NCBI GenBank assembly: GCA_036426205.1
Contig: CM071569.1
Coordinates: forward strand, 62,001 to 126,000
DNA length: 64,000 nucleotides
From: Ascaphus truei
Taxonomy: Eukaryota > Chordata > Amphibia > Anura > Ascaphidae
Direction of reading: 5' to 3'
The notes under the pieces are model-generated. The model saw nothing but the letters and a program-made list of their open reading frames with translations, was not told the origin of the DNA and did not search any database. Made by a program: the position numbers and the translations under genes. Position 1 is the stretch's first letter. Every line of letters starts with the position of its first letter. Positions 1 through 11,534 of this stretch are shown here, piece after piece.

Positions 1-1790
1 CATTTGAGCCCAAGAAGACGACGAGACAACATCGTTTGGGATTTACCATGTGGCTTTTTGGACTGACAGATGAAGATAGAAGATAAAGAAGATCAAGAAA
101 TGGTGACAGATGAAGATAGAAGAATGTGATTAAAGAAAGAAAAATTAAGATTTGGGTACCTGATCCGGATTTTCATTGCGGATGGCATCGGATACTGTTG
201 GAGGCCTTCAAGGTACGTGAGCTTCCTGTTTCCCTGGGAGTCGGAGGGCCACCGCTTCTAATGGTAAGTAATATATTGAATGTTTGTAAATGTCTCTTTT
301 TACAGGTTTTTTCATTGGATGTGTTTTTTGATTATTGGGGGGAGGCACATTGACTGATAATATATTCATCAGTACCACTTTAGGGTACAGATTAATACAT
401 TATTATGACAATATTTGGGGGGCATTTCTGGCTTGGTATTGCAGTTGTTTTCTTTAATTTCAGTTTCTTATGTGGATGTCATTGTTTGTATTTTTTCCTG
501 CTTAATGGTAATACAATGTTTGCAATTGGTGTTCATTTTTAGTTAATGTTGTATTATGTTAGCTAATGCGTTTTATGGTTATTTCAGATATTGTTTGAAT
601 TTATTTCTTTGTATTTTAATGTTTAAATTAATTGATGAAGTTTGTAGTAATTAATTGGTTTGATTGGTTAGTGTTACTATTAATTTTGAGTTGTTTTAGT
701 AATTATTTGGTTGGATTGGTTACTTTATAAAATAATTCGGAGTTGTTTTAGGAATTAATTGTTTTGATTGGTTAATGGTTTAATTAATTCATTGTTGATG
801 TTGTTATTGCTTGTATTCATTTGATTAGCTGGATACTGTTTTTATTTAGTGAAGTGTGTTTTTTTTGGAGTTTAATTATGTTTTATTATTGTGTGTCTTG
901 TGTATTAATCTATTGTAATTATGGTGCCCATTGAGTGCTATAGAGGCTTATCATGCCCATATTATTATTATATGGGTATGATGTACCACTATACTACTCA
1001 ATGGGTACAAGGTGGGTATAGTCAGTCGTGGGTGGGTGCTTTGGCTTCAAGGATGGGTGAAGGGGGTATTAGCCCTAAGGATGGGTGCCTAGACCTTGCG
1101 GGTGGGTAGCGGTTGGGTTAACCCCTTTATTACCTTAGCGGTATTAACCGTAAGGTAATGAAGAGGTTAAGTCACCCCGCAATCCCCCCGCAAGGCCTAA
1201 ACAGCCACTAAGGGCCAAATCCCCCCTTCACCCACCCTCGCTAGCCACAGTAAGCCTACCATGGGTGTTTAACCCCTTCATTACTTAGCGGTTAGCCGCT
1301 AAGATAATGACGTTGCTTTAAATGCCTTTTTCCTGCATCGGATGCATGCCGGGGGGCTCCGGTGCTGGTATTAATGGCTATCAGCTCCGGAGACCCCCGG
1401 CATCAATCCAAGGCAGGAAAAGGGCCTGTTTTTTTCTAAGTCCCGACATATCGCAGCTCATCGAGGCATCTCCCCACCAATTCACCTAAATTTTGAGGTG
1501 AATTGGATTTGGGGAGAAGATCGCCTTTTAAGGCTGTGATAGGCCGTGACAGCCGACTCGCGGGTACTAGAATCGAGCGAGTTTATGATCCTTCCGAAAA
1601 TGGTCGATAAGGGGCTGCTCGCCGCTCAATTGGCGAGTTTCTTTTGGTCATAAAATTTTGCTGCGTTACAGGCCGTTATCGAGCACTTATCAAGGCTTAC
1701 TGAATATGAGTAGCAATTTTGGCCAATAAGTGCTCAATTAGGGCCTTATCGACGCTTTCTGAATGAGGCCCAAGTCCAAAGTGTGAAAAG
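1..1790 (+). repeat. Left arm of fold-back element
   Basis: Inverted copy of about 2310-3958. It contains a splice-like pair (TAATGGTAAGTAA near 258 and a TTTTTACAG tract near 297), a long AT-rich stretch (about 450-900), and several short palindromes around 1125-1310 built on TTAGCGG/CCGCTAA. No protein-coding signal is visible. Confidence 0.75.
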
Positions 1791-2309
1791 TGAAAACCAT
1801 AACTCCGTTCTGTAAGAGCTAGAGGGCTGGGATTTGGCCCCATGTAGTCACTGCTCCACATGATTGCATGCCAATTTCCAGCCCTCTCCGATCAACCGAA
1901 CGGTATTTGGGTAATTGTTTAATTTGTGTTTCTGCCATTGACTTCAATGGCAGAGAATGCAACTTGTCTAACATGTGTCATTAAAGTAATTACCTGTATC
2001 TCCTGTTTCGGCGGGTCCACATGAGCTGAAACTTAGTCCACTATGTAGAGTCCCTCCAGCATGAGGGTCTGCAAGTTTTTGCCCGCCCGGCCGCACCGAG
2101 CGGATTTTTTGATTATATACAATATTGTAACTGTACTGTATTTTATGCCTGGTATGAAGCCGCCGTAAATCCCTGAACCCATACGGTATGTTAATGGTCA
2201 GGGGCGACAGTAATGTCAACACCATGTCCCCTGATCAAGGCTCCCCCACCCTGGTAAAGTATTCAGAGCGAGAAGAGCATGGCATGAGTGTTTTTGTTAG
2301 GTGTTTAAA
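1791..2309. repeat. Loop of the fold-back element
   Basis: Single-copy centre between the two arms. It contains phrases such as 'gagggctgggatttggcccc', 'agtcactg' and 'tgacttcaatggc' that recur in diverged form at about 44,800-45,270. It is therefore itself part of an interspersed family, not unique DNA. No gene is seen. Confidence 0.5.
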
Positions 2310-3958
2310 TCAAAACTTAGGGCCTTATACAGAAAGCCTCGATTAGGCCCTTATCGAGCACATATCGCCCAAAATGGGCACTCGTATTCAGATAGCCTCG
2401 ATAAGTGCTCAATAACGGCCTTATCGACGCAAAATTTTATCTCCATCCGAAATTCGCTGACTGAGCAGCGATCAGGCCCTTATCGACCATTTTCGGATGG
2501 TTGATAACTCTCGCTATTCAGAGACCCGCGAGTCGGGTGTCGCGGCATATCGCAGCCCATCGCAGCCCTTAAAACGATTTTCTCCCCAAAATCAATTCCC
2601 CACAAATTGTTGGACAATGGGTGGGGAGATGGCCTCGATGAGCTGCGATATGTCGGGACTTTTGAAAAAATCAGGCCCTTTCCTGCCTCGGATTGATGCC
2701 GGGGTCCTCCCCGGAGCTGATAGTACACAACTTCATTACCTTAGCGGCTAACCGCTAAGACAATGAAGGGGTTAAACACCCGTGCCAGGCATACAGTACT
2801 AAACATACAGTACAATAAATACATAGTCTAGCGGGGGTGGGTGAAGGGGGAATTTGGCTCTTAGTGGCTGTTTAGGGCATTGCGAGGGGTTGCGGGGGGG
2901 TTAACCCCTTCTTACCTTAGCGGTTAATACCGCTAAGGTAATAAAGGGGTTAACCCAACCGCTACCCCCCGCAAGGTCTAAACACCCATCCTTAGGGCAT
3001 ACCCCCTTCACCCACCAGTCAGACCTAAGCACCCACCCCACAACTGACTATACCCACCCTATCCCCATTGAGTAGTATAGTGGTACATCATACCCATATA
3101 ATAATACTATGGGCATGATAAGCCTCTATAGCACTCAATGGGCACCCTAATAAAATACAGTAATCATAGACACACAGTAATAAAAGCCAACTAAACTACC
3201 AAAAAAGACACTTCGCTAAATACCAAACAGTAGCCAGCTAATCCATCAATACAATCAATAGCAACATCAACATTTAATTAATTAATCCATTAACCAATCA
3301 AACCAATTAATTACGAAAGCAACTCAAAATGAATAGTACACTAACCAATGTAAACATGAATTAATCCAACATTAATTAATGTAACCATTAAAAGACAATA
3401 AAACATTAAACTATCTCTGAAGTTCCATAAATACATGAGCTAACATAATATAACATTAAGTCAAGCGAACACCAATCGCAAACCTTTTCTTACATTATCC
3501 ATAAACAAACAATCACATCCACATCATTAACAAGCGAGAAATGCCCCCCAAATATTGGCATAATGATGTATTAATCTGTACCCTAAAGAGGTACAGATTA
3601 ATATATTATCAGTCAATGTGCATCACACACAAAATAAAAAAACACATCCAAAAAAACCTGTAAAAGAGACATTTACAAACATTGAATATCTTACTTACCA
3701 TTAGAAGCGGTGGCCCTCCGACTCCCGGGGTAACAGGAAGCTTGCGTACCTTGAAGGCCTCCAACAGCATCCGATGACATCCGCCATCAGATCCGCTCAG
3801 GTACCCCAATCTTCTTTTTTCTTTCTTTACTCACCGTCTTCTATCTTCATCTGTAACCATTCTTGTTCTTCTTTATCTTTTCTTTCTATCTGTCAATCCA
3901 CAAATCCACATGGTAAATCCCAGCCGATGCTGTCTCGTCGGCTTCTTGGGCTCAAATG
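2310..3958 (-). repeat. Right arm of fold-back element
   Basis: Reverse complement of the left arm with moderate divergence (small indels and substitutions). The outer end ...CTTGGGCTCAAATG at 3945-3958 also joins a second inverted structure that begins at 3959. Confidence 0.75.
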
Positions 3959-3985
3959 AGGCGTCACGGCTTTAAATAGGGCTTG

Positions 3986-3993
3986 TGACGTCA
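3986..3993. promoter_or_regulatory. CRE-type palindrome TGACGTCA, one of four exact copies
   Basis: Exact TGACGTCA occurs at 3986-3993, 5064-5071, 5126-5133 and 5214-5221, all in the inverted arms and close to CCAAT/ATTGG boxes. Near-copies (TGATGTCA) occur at about 4074 and 4137. CRE is the known CREB/ATF site; function here is inferred only from the motif. Confidence 0.4.
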
Positions 3994-4299
3994 CATTTAG
4001 CCTCAAAATGGTTTTCACCATCTGATTGGCTGTTAAAACCATATTCCCGACTTAATTTTTTTTTTTTTTACATGATGTCACTTAAAGGGAATGATGCCAG
4101 CCAATCAGAATGGCTGTGCTTCATTTGCCTTTAAGATGATGTCACAGATCGAAGGCCGTCGTCACATGGTATTTCAGCCAATCAATTGTGGAATTGGTTC
4201 CCAGGTGTGATGAAGAGTGACACTCTCGTAAACCAGTTACGGGGGATGTGCGGGATCTAGGCGGTGGAGGATGATGTGGCGGCTCAGTTCGGTGGGTAA

Positions 4300-5030
4300 G
4301 GTGAGTATGTAAGGGGGGAAGGAAAAACGGGGGGGAGGAAGTGAGAATGAAGGGTTTATAACAAGTGCAGGAGGGATGCTGAACATGGTGTTGGAGGGGC
4401 TGGAGGGGACTAGGAAGGGCGGAGGGGGGGTGGAGGTGGGAGGTGGGGAGGGTGGGGGAGCGTGGGTTGGGGAGGGGGGAGAGTGGGCGGGGGGGGGTGG
4501 GGGGGGGGAGGGAGGGGAGAAGGGGGGGACGGTGGGGGGTGAGGTAAGGGGGGGAGGGGAGGGAGGAGGGGGGAGGTATTGGGTGAGGTAGTGGGGAAAG
4601 AGAGGGAGAGGGGGGGGGATGGGGGGGGAGGGGGGTAGGTGGATGTGGGGGTTGATGGGGGGGGGGGTGGGGGTGGGGAAGGGGGTGGGGGGCAGGGGAA
4701 GTGGGGTCCCGTCGGGGGGGTAGGGAGGGGGGTCTGGGGTTTTGTTGTGTGGGGAGGGCGAAGTGGGGTGGGGGGGGGGTGGGGGGGGGGGGGGGGGGGT
4801 GGGGCGGGGCGTGGGAAGGGGGGGGTGTGAAGGTGTGTGGTGGTGGTGGGGAAATATAAGGGGGAGGGGAATGGGGGGGAGAGGGCGGGGGAGGGGGGAG
4901 GGGGGGGGGGTTTGGGGGGGGGGGGGGTGGGGTGGGGGGGGAGCAGGAAGGGGTAGGTGCGGGGGTGGGGGGGGGTGGGGGGGGTGGGTGGTGGGGAGGG
5001 AGGGGGGGTTGAGGGGGGGGACGATCTGAT
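4300..5030 (+). repeat. G-rich low-complexity tract (about 0.7 kb)
   Basis: The plus strand is almost pure G with scattered A and T and very few C (GGGGGTGGGG, GGGAGGGG words). It is a strong candidate for G-quadruplex formation on the plus strand and a C-rich strand opposite. The long proline-rich open frames on the opposite strand are a by-product of this composition and I do not treat them as genes. It lies between inverted arms. Confidence 0.9.
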
Positions 5031-5250
5031 TGGACTTGAAATACCATGTGACGGCGGATTTCGTGACGTCATCTTAAGGCAATGAAGCACAGCCATTTCT
5101 GATTGGCTGGCATCATTCCCTTAAGTGACGTCATGTAAAAAAAAAAAAAAATAAAGTCGGAAATATGGTTTTAACAAGCCAATCAGATGGCTTAACACCA
5201 TTTGAGGCAAATGTGACGTCACCAAGCCCATTTAGGCCGTGACGCCTCAT

Positions 5251-5587
5251 TTGAGCCCAAGAAGCCGACGAGATAGCATCGGCTGGGATTTTTACCATGT
5301 GGATTGTGTGGATTGCAGATGAAGAAGAAGATAAAGAGAACAAGAAATGGTTACATAGTAGAAGACGGTGATAAAGAAAGAAAAAGAAAATTGGGGTACC
5401 TGAGCCGGATCCTGATGCAGATGTCATCGGATGCTGTTGGAGGCCTTCAAGTAGCGAGCTTCTGTTACCCGAGAGTCGGAGGCCACCGCTTCTAATGGTA
5501 AGTAAGATATCAATGTTTGTAAATGTCTCTTTTTACAGGTTTTATTTTTGGATGTGTTTTTTTATTTTGTGTGTGTATGCACATTGA
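5251..5587 (+). repeat. Third copy of the fold-back arm end
   Basis: Starts with CATTTGAGCCCAAGAAGCCG like position 1 and follows 1-330 closely, including the TAATGGTAAGTAA and TTTTTACAGG phrases. It is also the inverted partner of about 3620-3958. No gene. Confidence 0.75.
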
Positions 5588-6657
5588 CTGATAATATATT
5601 AATCTGTACCTCTTTAGGGTACAGATTAATACATTATTATGCCAATATTTGGGGGCATTTCTCGCTTGTTATGAGGTGGATGTGATTGTTTGTTTATGGA
5701 TCATGAAGAAAAGGTTTGCGATTGGTGTTGGCTTGTACTTAATGTTAGTATTATGTTAGCTCATGTTATTTATGGTGATCTTAGTAGATGCGTTTAATGT
5801 GTTATTTGTCTTTTAAGTTACATTAATGTTTTTGGATTAATTATTGGTTAATGGTTAGTGTTACTATTCCTTTTGAGTTGCTTCATAATGAATTGTTTTT
5901 GATTGTTTAATGGATTAATTATAAATGTGATGTTGCTATTGATTGTATGAATTGGTTAGCTGGCTACTTTTTTATTTAGTGAAGTGTGTTTTTTTGTGAG
6001 TTTAATTTACTTTTATTATGTTTGTCTTGGTTATTACGTATTTTATTGGGTGCCCATTGAGTGCTATAGAGGCTTATCATGCCCATATTATTATTATATG
6101 GTATGATGTACACTATACTACTCAATGGGGATAGGGTGGTATAGTCAGTCTGGGGTGGGTGCTTAGGCCTCCCGGGTCAGGGTGGGTTAACCCTTAATGA
6201 CTATAGTTAGGAACGCTAAGGTGATTAAGGGGTTTAGGGGCCATTAGAATGTATTAATTTGTATGTATGCTTTCTGGCAACGGAGGACAGAGGACCTGTC
6301 TGTTGTGGTTAATTAAACTGGTATTTATTTTATTTATGTATGCTAATGTCAGTTTAATAATGGGCAAATATCTATATCCATTCTGGATAATAGTTATTTT
6401 GCCATTGTACTGTATGGGTTGGGCAGGGGGGGGGGCGTTTATTATTTTAAAAAATATTTATTAAATAACTTTTCTTTAATAGTGTACAGGTGCAGGGGGT
6501 CTCCGGAGCTGAACCACATTGTTTTTAGTCCGGGGACCCCTGCTTCCCGAGATACAGTCATCTTTATGGGGTGCCGGTATCCCTTGCATTGAAATGTCCC
6601 GCGTCACTGACCGGGACATTTCCTTGCATAGGGAGATTACCGGTCCCCATAAAGTGC
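5588..6657 (+). repeat. Direct duplication, first (indel-rich) copy
   Basis: Matches 6658 onward from CTGATAATATATTAATC to the CCCCATAAAGTGCC phrase, with an offset of 1,070 bp at the start. This copy lacks scattered single bases and short words that are present in the second copy (for example TACACTATAC against TACCACTATAC). No gene is seen. Confidence 0.85.
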
Positions 6658-7750
6658 CTGATAATATATTAATCTGTACCTCTTTAGGGTACAGATTAAT
6701 ACATTATTATGCCAATATTTGGGGGGCATTTCTCGCTTGTTAATGATGTGGATGTGATTGTTTGTTTATGGATCATGTAAGAAAAGGTTTGCGATTGGTG
6801 TTGGCTTGTACTTAATGTTATATTATGTTAGCTCATGTATTTTATGGATACTTCAGAGATAGTTTTAATGTATTTATTTGTCTTTTAATGGTTACATTAA
6901 TTAATGTTGGATTAATTCATTGTTTACATTGGTTAGTGTTACTATTCATTTTGAGTTGCTTTCATAATGAATTGTTTTGATTGGTTAATGGATTAATTAA
7001 TTAAATGTTGATGTTGCTATTGATTGTATTGATTGGATTAGCTGGCTACTGTTTTTATTTAGTGAAGTGTGTTTTTTTGTGAGTTTATTTACGTTTTATT
7101 ACTGTGTGTCTTGTGTATTACTGTATTTTTATTAGGGTGCCCATTGAGTGCTATAGAGGCTTATCATGCCCATATTATTATTATATGGGTATGATGTACC
7201 ACTATACTACTCAATGGGGATAGGGTGGGTATAGTCAGTCTGGGGTGGGTGCTTAGGCCTCCCGGGTCAGGGTGGGTTAACCCCTTAATGACTATAGTGG
7301 TTAGGAACCGCTAAGGTGATTAAGGGGTTAGGGGCCATTAGAATGTATTAATTTTGTATGTATGCTTTCTGGCAACGGAGGACAGAGGGACCTGCTGTTG
7401 TGGTAAGTATAACTGTATTTATTTTATTTATGTATGCTAATGCAGTGTTTAATAATGGGCAAATAATCTATTATCCATTTCTGGATAATAGTTATTTTGC
7501 CCATTACTGTACTGTATGGGTTTGGGCAGGGGGGGGGGCGTGTATTTATTTTTAAAAAATATTTATTAATATACTTTTCTTTAATAGTGTACAGGTGCAG
7601 GGGGTCTCCGGAGCTGAACCACATTGGTTTTATGTCCGGGGACCCCCTGCTTCCCGAGATACAGGCATCTTTATGGGGTGCCGGTATCCCTCTGCATTGA
7701 AATGTCCCGCGTCACGTGACCGGGACATTTCCTTGCATAGGAGATACCGG
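6658..7750 (+). repeat. Direct duplication, second copy
   Basis: Longer, cleaner version of 5588-6657. The first part is a fold-back-arm sequence. The part from about 7345 (TAGAATGTATTAATTT) to 7590 leads into the hairpin repeat at 7550-7880. No gene. Confidence 0.85.
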
Positions 7751-7880
7751 CACCCCATAAAGGTGCCTGTATCTCGGGAAGCAGGGGGTCCCCGGACATA
7801 AAACCAACGTGGTTCAGCTCCGTAGACCTCCTGCACATCTACACTATTAAAGATAAGTATATTTAAATAAATAATTTTTG
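7550..7880. repeat. Hairpin repeat, GTCTCCGGAGCTGAACC family
   Basis: Near-perfect inverted repeat. The left arm begins AATAGTGTACAGGTGCAGG and the right arm ends CTGCACATCTACACTATT, with CCGGTATCCCTCTGCA and GGAGATACCGG facing each other around GTCACGTGAC. Related hairpins lie at 13,036-13,277, 13,389-13,644 and 59,603-59,845, and a half copy lies at 6486-6657. It looks like a MITE-type family. Confidence 0.8.
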
Positions 7881-8289
7881 GGCGACATTTCTGCTGGGAG
7901 AGGCGGCTCTCTCAAAGCCACTCTCTCTGCAGCAGAAATGAATCGCCAGTTTATGCCTTTTCAGAGGCTCAATGCTCTCGCTGGCAGCAACTCGCCCGTT
8001 TTTGGAATTTTGCTATCACTGGTATTCGAGCCTTTCTGAATACCGTGATAGCAACGCCCAAAAAAAAGCCATTTTAAATTCCCTGTCGATTTTTTTTATG
8101 AATGTTCTCTGAATTTGGCCCTTAAAGTCAAAGTTTTCCTGTCCAGATCCCCTTCTGGCAGACTCAGAGACGCCAATTCTTTAGCATGGGGTTAGGAAAA
8201 TGGGACCCAGAGTGAGGAATTATGCGCATGTGCCAGCTACCTGGGGGCAGGTACCAAAGTGCTTCCCACGTTAGCAGGCAACAGGTAAT
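7881..8289. other. Repeat-derived intergenic DNA, no gene
   Basis: Contains internal inverted words (GCAGCAGAAATG against the earlier CATTTCTGCTGGG; GAATACCGTGATAGCAACG against GCTATCACTGGTATTCG). It resembles the modules next to the other hairpins of this family. No coding signal. Confidence 0.5.
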
Positions 8290-8610
8290 TGGATATAGGT
8301 AATTGTCAACCAATACCTAAGACCCAATGTTAGGGTATAGGGCTTAAATCACATATAAACCATTGTAAGCCCTATGCCCATTGTCTTTGTTTTGATACCT
8401 GATTGCTGAATGAATTGCTAATCTGAAACTTGATTACTTCATTGACCCCTTCCCACATAAGTGTCTATATTCTGTGTGTTATTTGTTCAATATTGTGTGT
8501 TCACCTTATTTCTAAGGAAAAAACTTTATTTATCATATCATAGTCGTATTCAATTCAACCCAAGTATTTGGTGTACAATATAACCCTGCAAGCTATCGTG
8601 ACAGTGACAA
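8290..8610 (+). repeat. Interspersed repeat family R1, copy 1
   Basis: Shares a ~300-bp layout with 44,025-44,345 and 45,505-45,845: 'gtaagccctatgcccattgt', 'gattgctgaatgaattgc', 'gtgtgttcacctt', 'gtgttcaattcaaccca' and 'caagctatcgtgaca' in that order. It could be an LTR or SINE fragment; no terminal features allow assignment. Confidence 0.7.
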
Positions 8611-8770
8611 ACCGGAAGGTGATGTCAGACGTAATGAACACGGTTTTGTTTAAAAGATCTAAATAAATGCTTAAAAGAACTTTAAATATGTGCAGATAGA
8701 CATTACAGCTTGTTAGGGTGCCCTTATATCCAGAGTTTACCGTATTTCTTTTTCAAAACGGGAACATATA

Positions 8771-8999
8771 TTGTATCACATAATGATAGTACAGCACATA
8801 GTAACATACTGTACAGTATATTGTATCACATAATGATAGTACAGCACATAGTAACATACTGTACAGTATATTGTATCACATAATGATAGTACAGCACATA
8901 GTAACATACAGTATATTGTATCACATAATGATAGTACAGCACATAGTAACATACAGTAAATTGTATCACATAATGATAGTACAGCACATTGTAACATAG
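8771..8999 (+). repeat. Tandem repeat, 50/45-bp unit, about 5 copies
   Basis: The unit starts TTGTATCACATAATGATAG and ends TACTGTACAGTATA. Copies begin at 8771, 8821, 8871, 8916 and 8961; later copies lack 5 bp. The Tyr/Cys-rich frames on the minus strand are repeat artefacts. Confidence 0.95.
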
Positions 9000-9421
9000 T
9001 TGCAGACAAAGCTCATATATGGAAAACACAATGTTTGAAGCCTTGCATGTTGTATGATGCTGATTATGCATTTTCAAAGCATATAAGAGCATTGTTATAC
9101 CCCTGCTGTTGGAGATAGACTTTTATATGATTAATAATTCTTCAGTTAGGTATTGGAAAGTTCTAGAGAAAGGGCAGGGAGTCAGACAGAGGAGGCTTTA
9201 CCAAATGCCATCATCCTTAGGCTATGGCCCGGCTCCCTGAGTCAGCGCGCCCGCACTGCAGACAGGCGGGGCGCTGACATACACAGACCGCGATATGCGG
9301 TCTGTAGGGAGCGGGAGCCGGAGCGGGAGTGGGACGGTTGAGCGGGAGGGGGGGCATGGCTTGAGCGGAGGGACCCGCTACTCTTCCCCCCCCTCCCTCC
9401 ACGGTCTCAGGCTGGAGCTGC
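9000..9421. other. No gene seen; GC-rich from about 9220
   Basis: AT-rich lead followed by GC-rich sequence with a short palindrome (GACCGCGATATGCGGTC at about 9286-9302). It could be part of a MITE; the ends were not resolved. Confidence 0.4.
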
Positions 9422-9600
9422 TACACACACACACACATGCTGGCACGCATACACACACACACACACACACACACACATGCTGGCACGCATACACACATAC
9501 ACACACACGCAGGCACTCATATACACATACACACACACACACAGACAGAGGCAGGCACTCACGCACTCAGACACACACACAGACAGGCACTCACGCTTTC
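9422..9600 (+). repeat. (CA)n microsatellite, interrupted
   Basis: Runs of CACACA with repeated GCTGGCACGCAT and GCAGGCACTCA interruptions, giving a compound minisatellite look. Confidence 0.95.
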
Positions 9601-10020
9601 CCTCCACACTCCTCCCTGCTCCCCGAAGCCTCTCCTCCTCCCGAAGCCTCCCCTCTTCATTGGCTCACAGCCACACCACGTGACGCGTCGACGCTAGGGA
9701 TTACAATTCTCTTGTATCCCATAGCGGCTGATGCGTCACAGCGTGTAGTGAGCTGTGCAGCCAGGGGGGACCGGGACCGGCACGGGAGGATTCCCCTGCT
9801 GGTGGGGAAAGCCCGTGCAGCCGCCCGCGCCGCCGGGCGCAGCGGGTCCCAGCCCTTAGAGTCAGTGCCAGCGCCTGTAACCAGAGCCCTGAGCTGTTAC
9901 AGTTCCAGGAGCAGGTACAATACAATAGGCGAGCAGCATCAGCTCATACAGCAGACTTCAGGCACGGGGCTGGTACAAACCAATAAAGGGTTTACAGTCA
10001 GAGGAAGACATACCTGACAC
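9601..10020. other. CpG-rich segment, no gene assigned
   Basis: Contains a loose inverted repeat CACGTGACGCGTCGACGCTA ... GATGCGTCACAGCGTG (about 9675-9745) and CGGGACCGG/CGCCGCCGGG words. It could be a MITE or a CpG island; I cannot decide. The open frame across it is not recognisable. Confidence 0.35.
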
Positions 10021-11534
10021 AGAATAACTTACATAGTTATGGCTCCTGAGACTTAGCCTGAGACTACTGTAGTGATGTCAGTGATAACATACTGTACCGT
10101 TTCTGTTACTGCTGCTATACAGGAGATAAGGGCACAAGGAAACAGTACATGCCTTACAGGCTCAGCAGTTCTTCAGCTATCTATAGCCTGAGCTCTCACT
10201 GCTGCTTTTTCTATGTTCTTCTACGATTTTTGATTTGTATAATCTCTTATTTCTCCATTTCTGTCCCTCTATTCAACTGTGCTGTGCTGCCTGACACCCT
10301 GAGGGAAATTTAGTGGCAAGTGCCAGGAATATGCATTTCTTCTCCACTAAAAAACTTAAATCAGACCAGCACACAGAATACAATAAAAACTAGCTAACAT
10401 TTCAGGGGTTCCCAGTCCTCTCCTCAGGCTCAAGCCTGCAGGAAAGCCCTGCAACTCTAGCATTGCTTTGGACATCTGTGTGGGGATTACTGTAAGCACC
10501 TCTTCCATTGTACTTGTTATATTCTATGTGGATAATATTATCTATTTTGTATGAAGTTAGATTAAAAATGTTTTGCATATTTACTATTTCTGTAATTACT
10601 CATTAAACGTATTTTCTTTAATAATCACTCAGTGAGTTAGTATTTTATTGTATTGTATTCTGTGTGCGGGTCTGATTTACCTGTTTTATGTATGTTCTAT
10701 GTACCTGGTGATGGAGGTACTGGGACTGAGCACCAGATACAATTATTAGTATATGGTGAAGTGCAGGTTCTATTTCTTGTATTTTCTTCTCCCTTATCCT
10801 TTCCCATCATTACTGTAACTTGTCACTTTCCAGCCATCAGCCTTTGCAGGGGCTCCTAGGTATATTCTATACAACTTGCAAGTCACTGCCCACACAATAC
10901 AGAGCTCAGCTACCACATGCAGAATATAAGTTCCTATATTATATCTTATTTCCCTATTCACACAGTAAATCCTCATACTACAATATTGACCTGTTGTATA
11001 TCTGCCACATCGCAAAAACAACCCTGTGAGGTTTGAAAGCTTGAACACTGTAATCTTTTGTTAATAAAAACTAATGTTTTCCTAATGTCCTAATGTTTCC
11101 TATTCCTTTTATTACATTAATAAGGTAAAAATAAAATTACAATTATTTCTGTTTCCGCTGTCCCATTACACCTGTCTTGTAATATTTTCTCTGTCTTGCC
11201 TCTCTCTGTCTCATACCTTCACACACTTTCCTATTTCTTCACAAATACCCCATCTCTATAATGGATAAAGGATAGTTTATACTTCACTGGTTCTATTAAG
11301 CAACATTACCTTTAAAGCCCCTCACATGCACTAATCTATTAATGTGTCAGCATAACTGGGGACATCTCTGTACAATCCAGAAATTAAAAGGATACCAAAG
11401 CATTCCTCATATAAATTATATTTATCTGTATATAATTACCATATCAATAACCAGTACAGTATCTGCTCCCTCCTGCATGCATTTATATAAAGAGAATACT
11501 TTCATTTAACTGTACTGGTTGACTTAATAAGAAT
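10021..11534. other. AT-rich intergenic DNA, no gene seen
   Basis: No open frame with recognisable content, no clear repeat structure, no RNA gene seen. Confidence 0.5.

Larger units (their letters stand above)
1..3958. mobile_element. Giant fold-back (hairpin) repeat element, left end outside window
   Basis: The first ~1.79 kb reappears in reverse complement at about 2310-3958, leaving a ~0.5-kb loop. Position 1 (CATTTGAGCCCAAGAAG) pairs with 3942-3958 (CTTCTTGGGCTCAAATG), and pairing can be followed inward through the AT-rich part, the CATTACCTTAGCGG palindromes, and the 'tcccgacatatcgcag' and 'ccttatcgagca' modules. I see no convincing protein. The many short open frames inside are overlapping and uncoded-looking. 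The direct homolog at 5251 onward continues outward past the base equivalent to position 1, so the true end of the left arm lies upstream of the window. It behaves like a non-autonomous fold-back DNA element or a palindrome built from two oppositely oriented copies of one repeat; the superfamily cannot be told from here. Confidence 0.75.
3959..5250. mobile_element. Inverted terminal-type arms flanking a G-rich core
   Basis: About 240 bp at 3959-4200 is repeated in reverse complement at about 5035-5250. Shared blocks include the GGCGTCACGGC end, CCAATCAGA, the long T/A run, AAGGGAATGATGCCAGCCAA and GTCACATGGTATTTCA. The palindrome continues outward on both sides, because 5251-6200 is an inverted copy of 3958-3050. 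The arms are rich in CCAAT boxes and TGACGTCA (CRE) palindromes. The 0.7-kb G-rich tract sits in the middle. I read this as the junction of two oppositely oriented copies of the same element. Confidence 0.65.

Noticed and set aside
126..353. 75-codon frame in the fold-back arm, with splice-like GTAAGT and CAG
   Set aside because: The same frame is broken in the other arm copies (3609-3809 and 5304-5495 differ by indels), so there is no sign of coding constraint.
4142..5096. Proline-rich open frames of 301 and 228 codons on the minus strand
   Set aside because: They are the translation of the C-rich strand opposite a G tract. No start context, no conserved domain, and several overlapping frames are equally open.
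8771..8999. Possible CRISPR-like array
   Set aside because: Units are contiguous without unique spacers and the genome is a vertebrate; it is an ordinary tandem repeat.
8776..9092. Cys/Tyr-rich repeated open frames
   Set aside because: Produced by the 50-bp tandem repeat; read in two frames.
9295..10017. 240-codon open frame through the (CA)n tract
   Set aside because: Half is His-Thr repeat from the microsatellite and the rest shows no domain.
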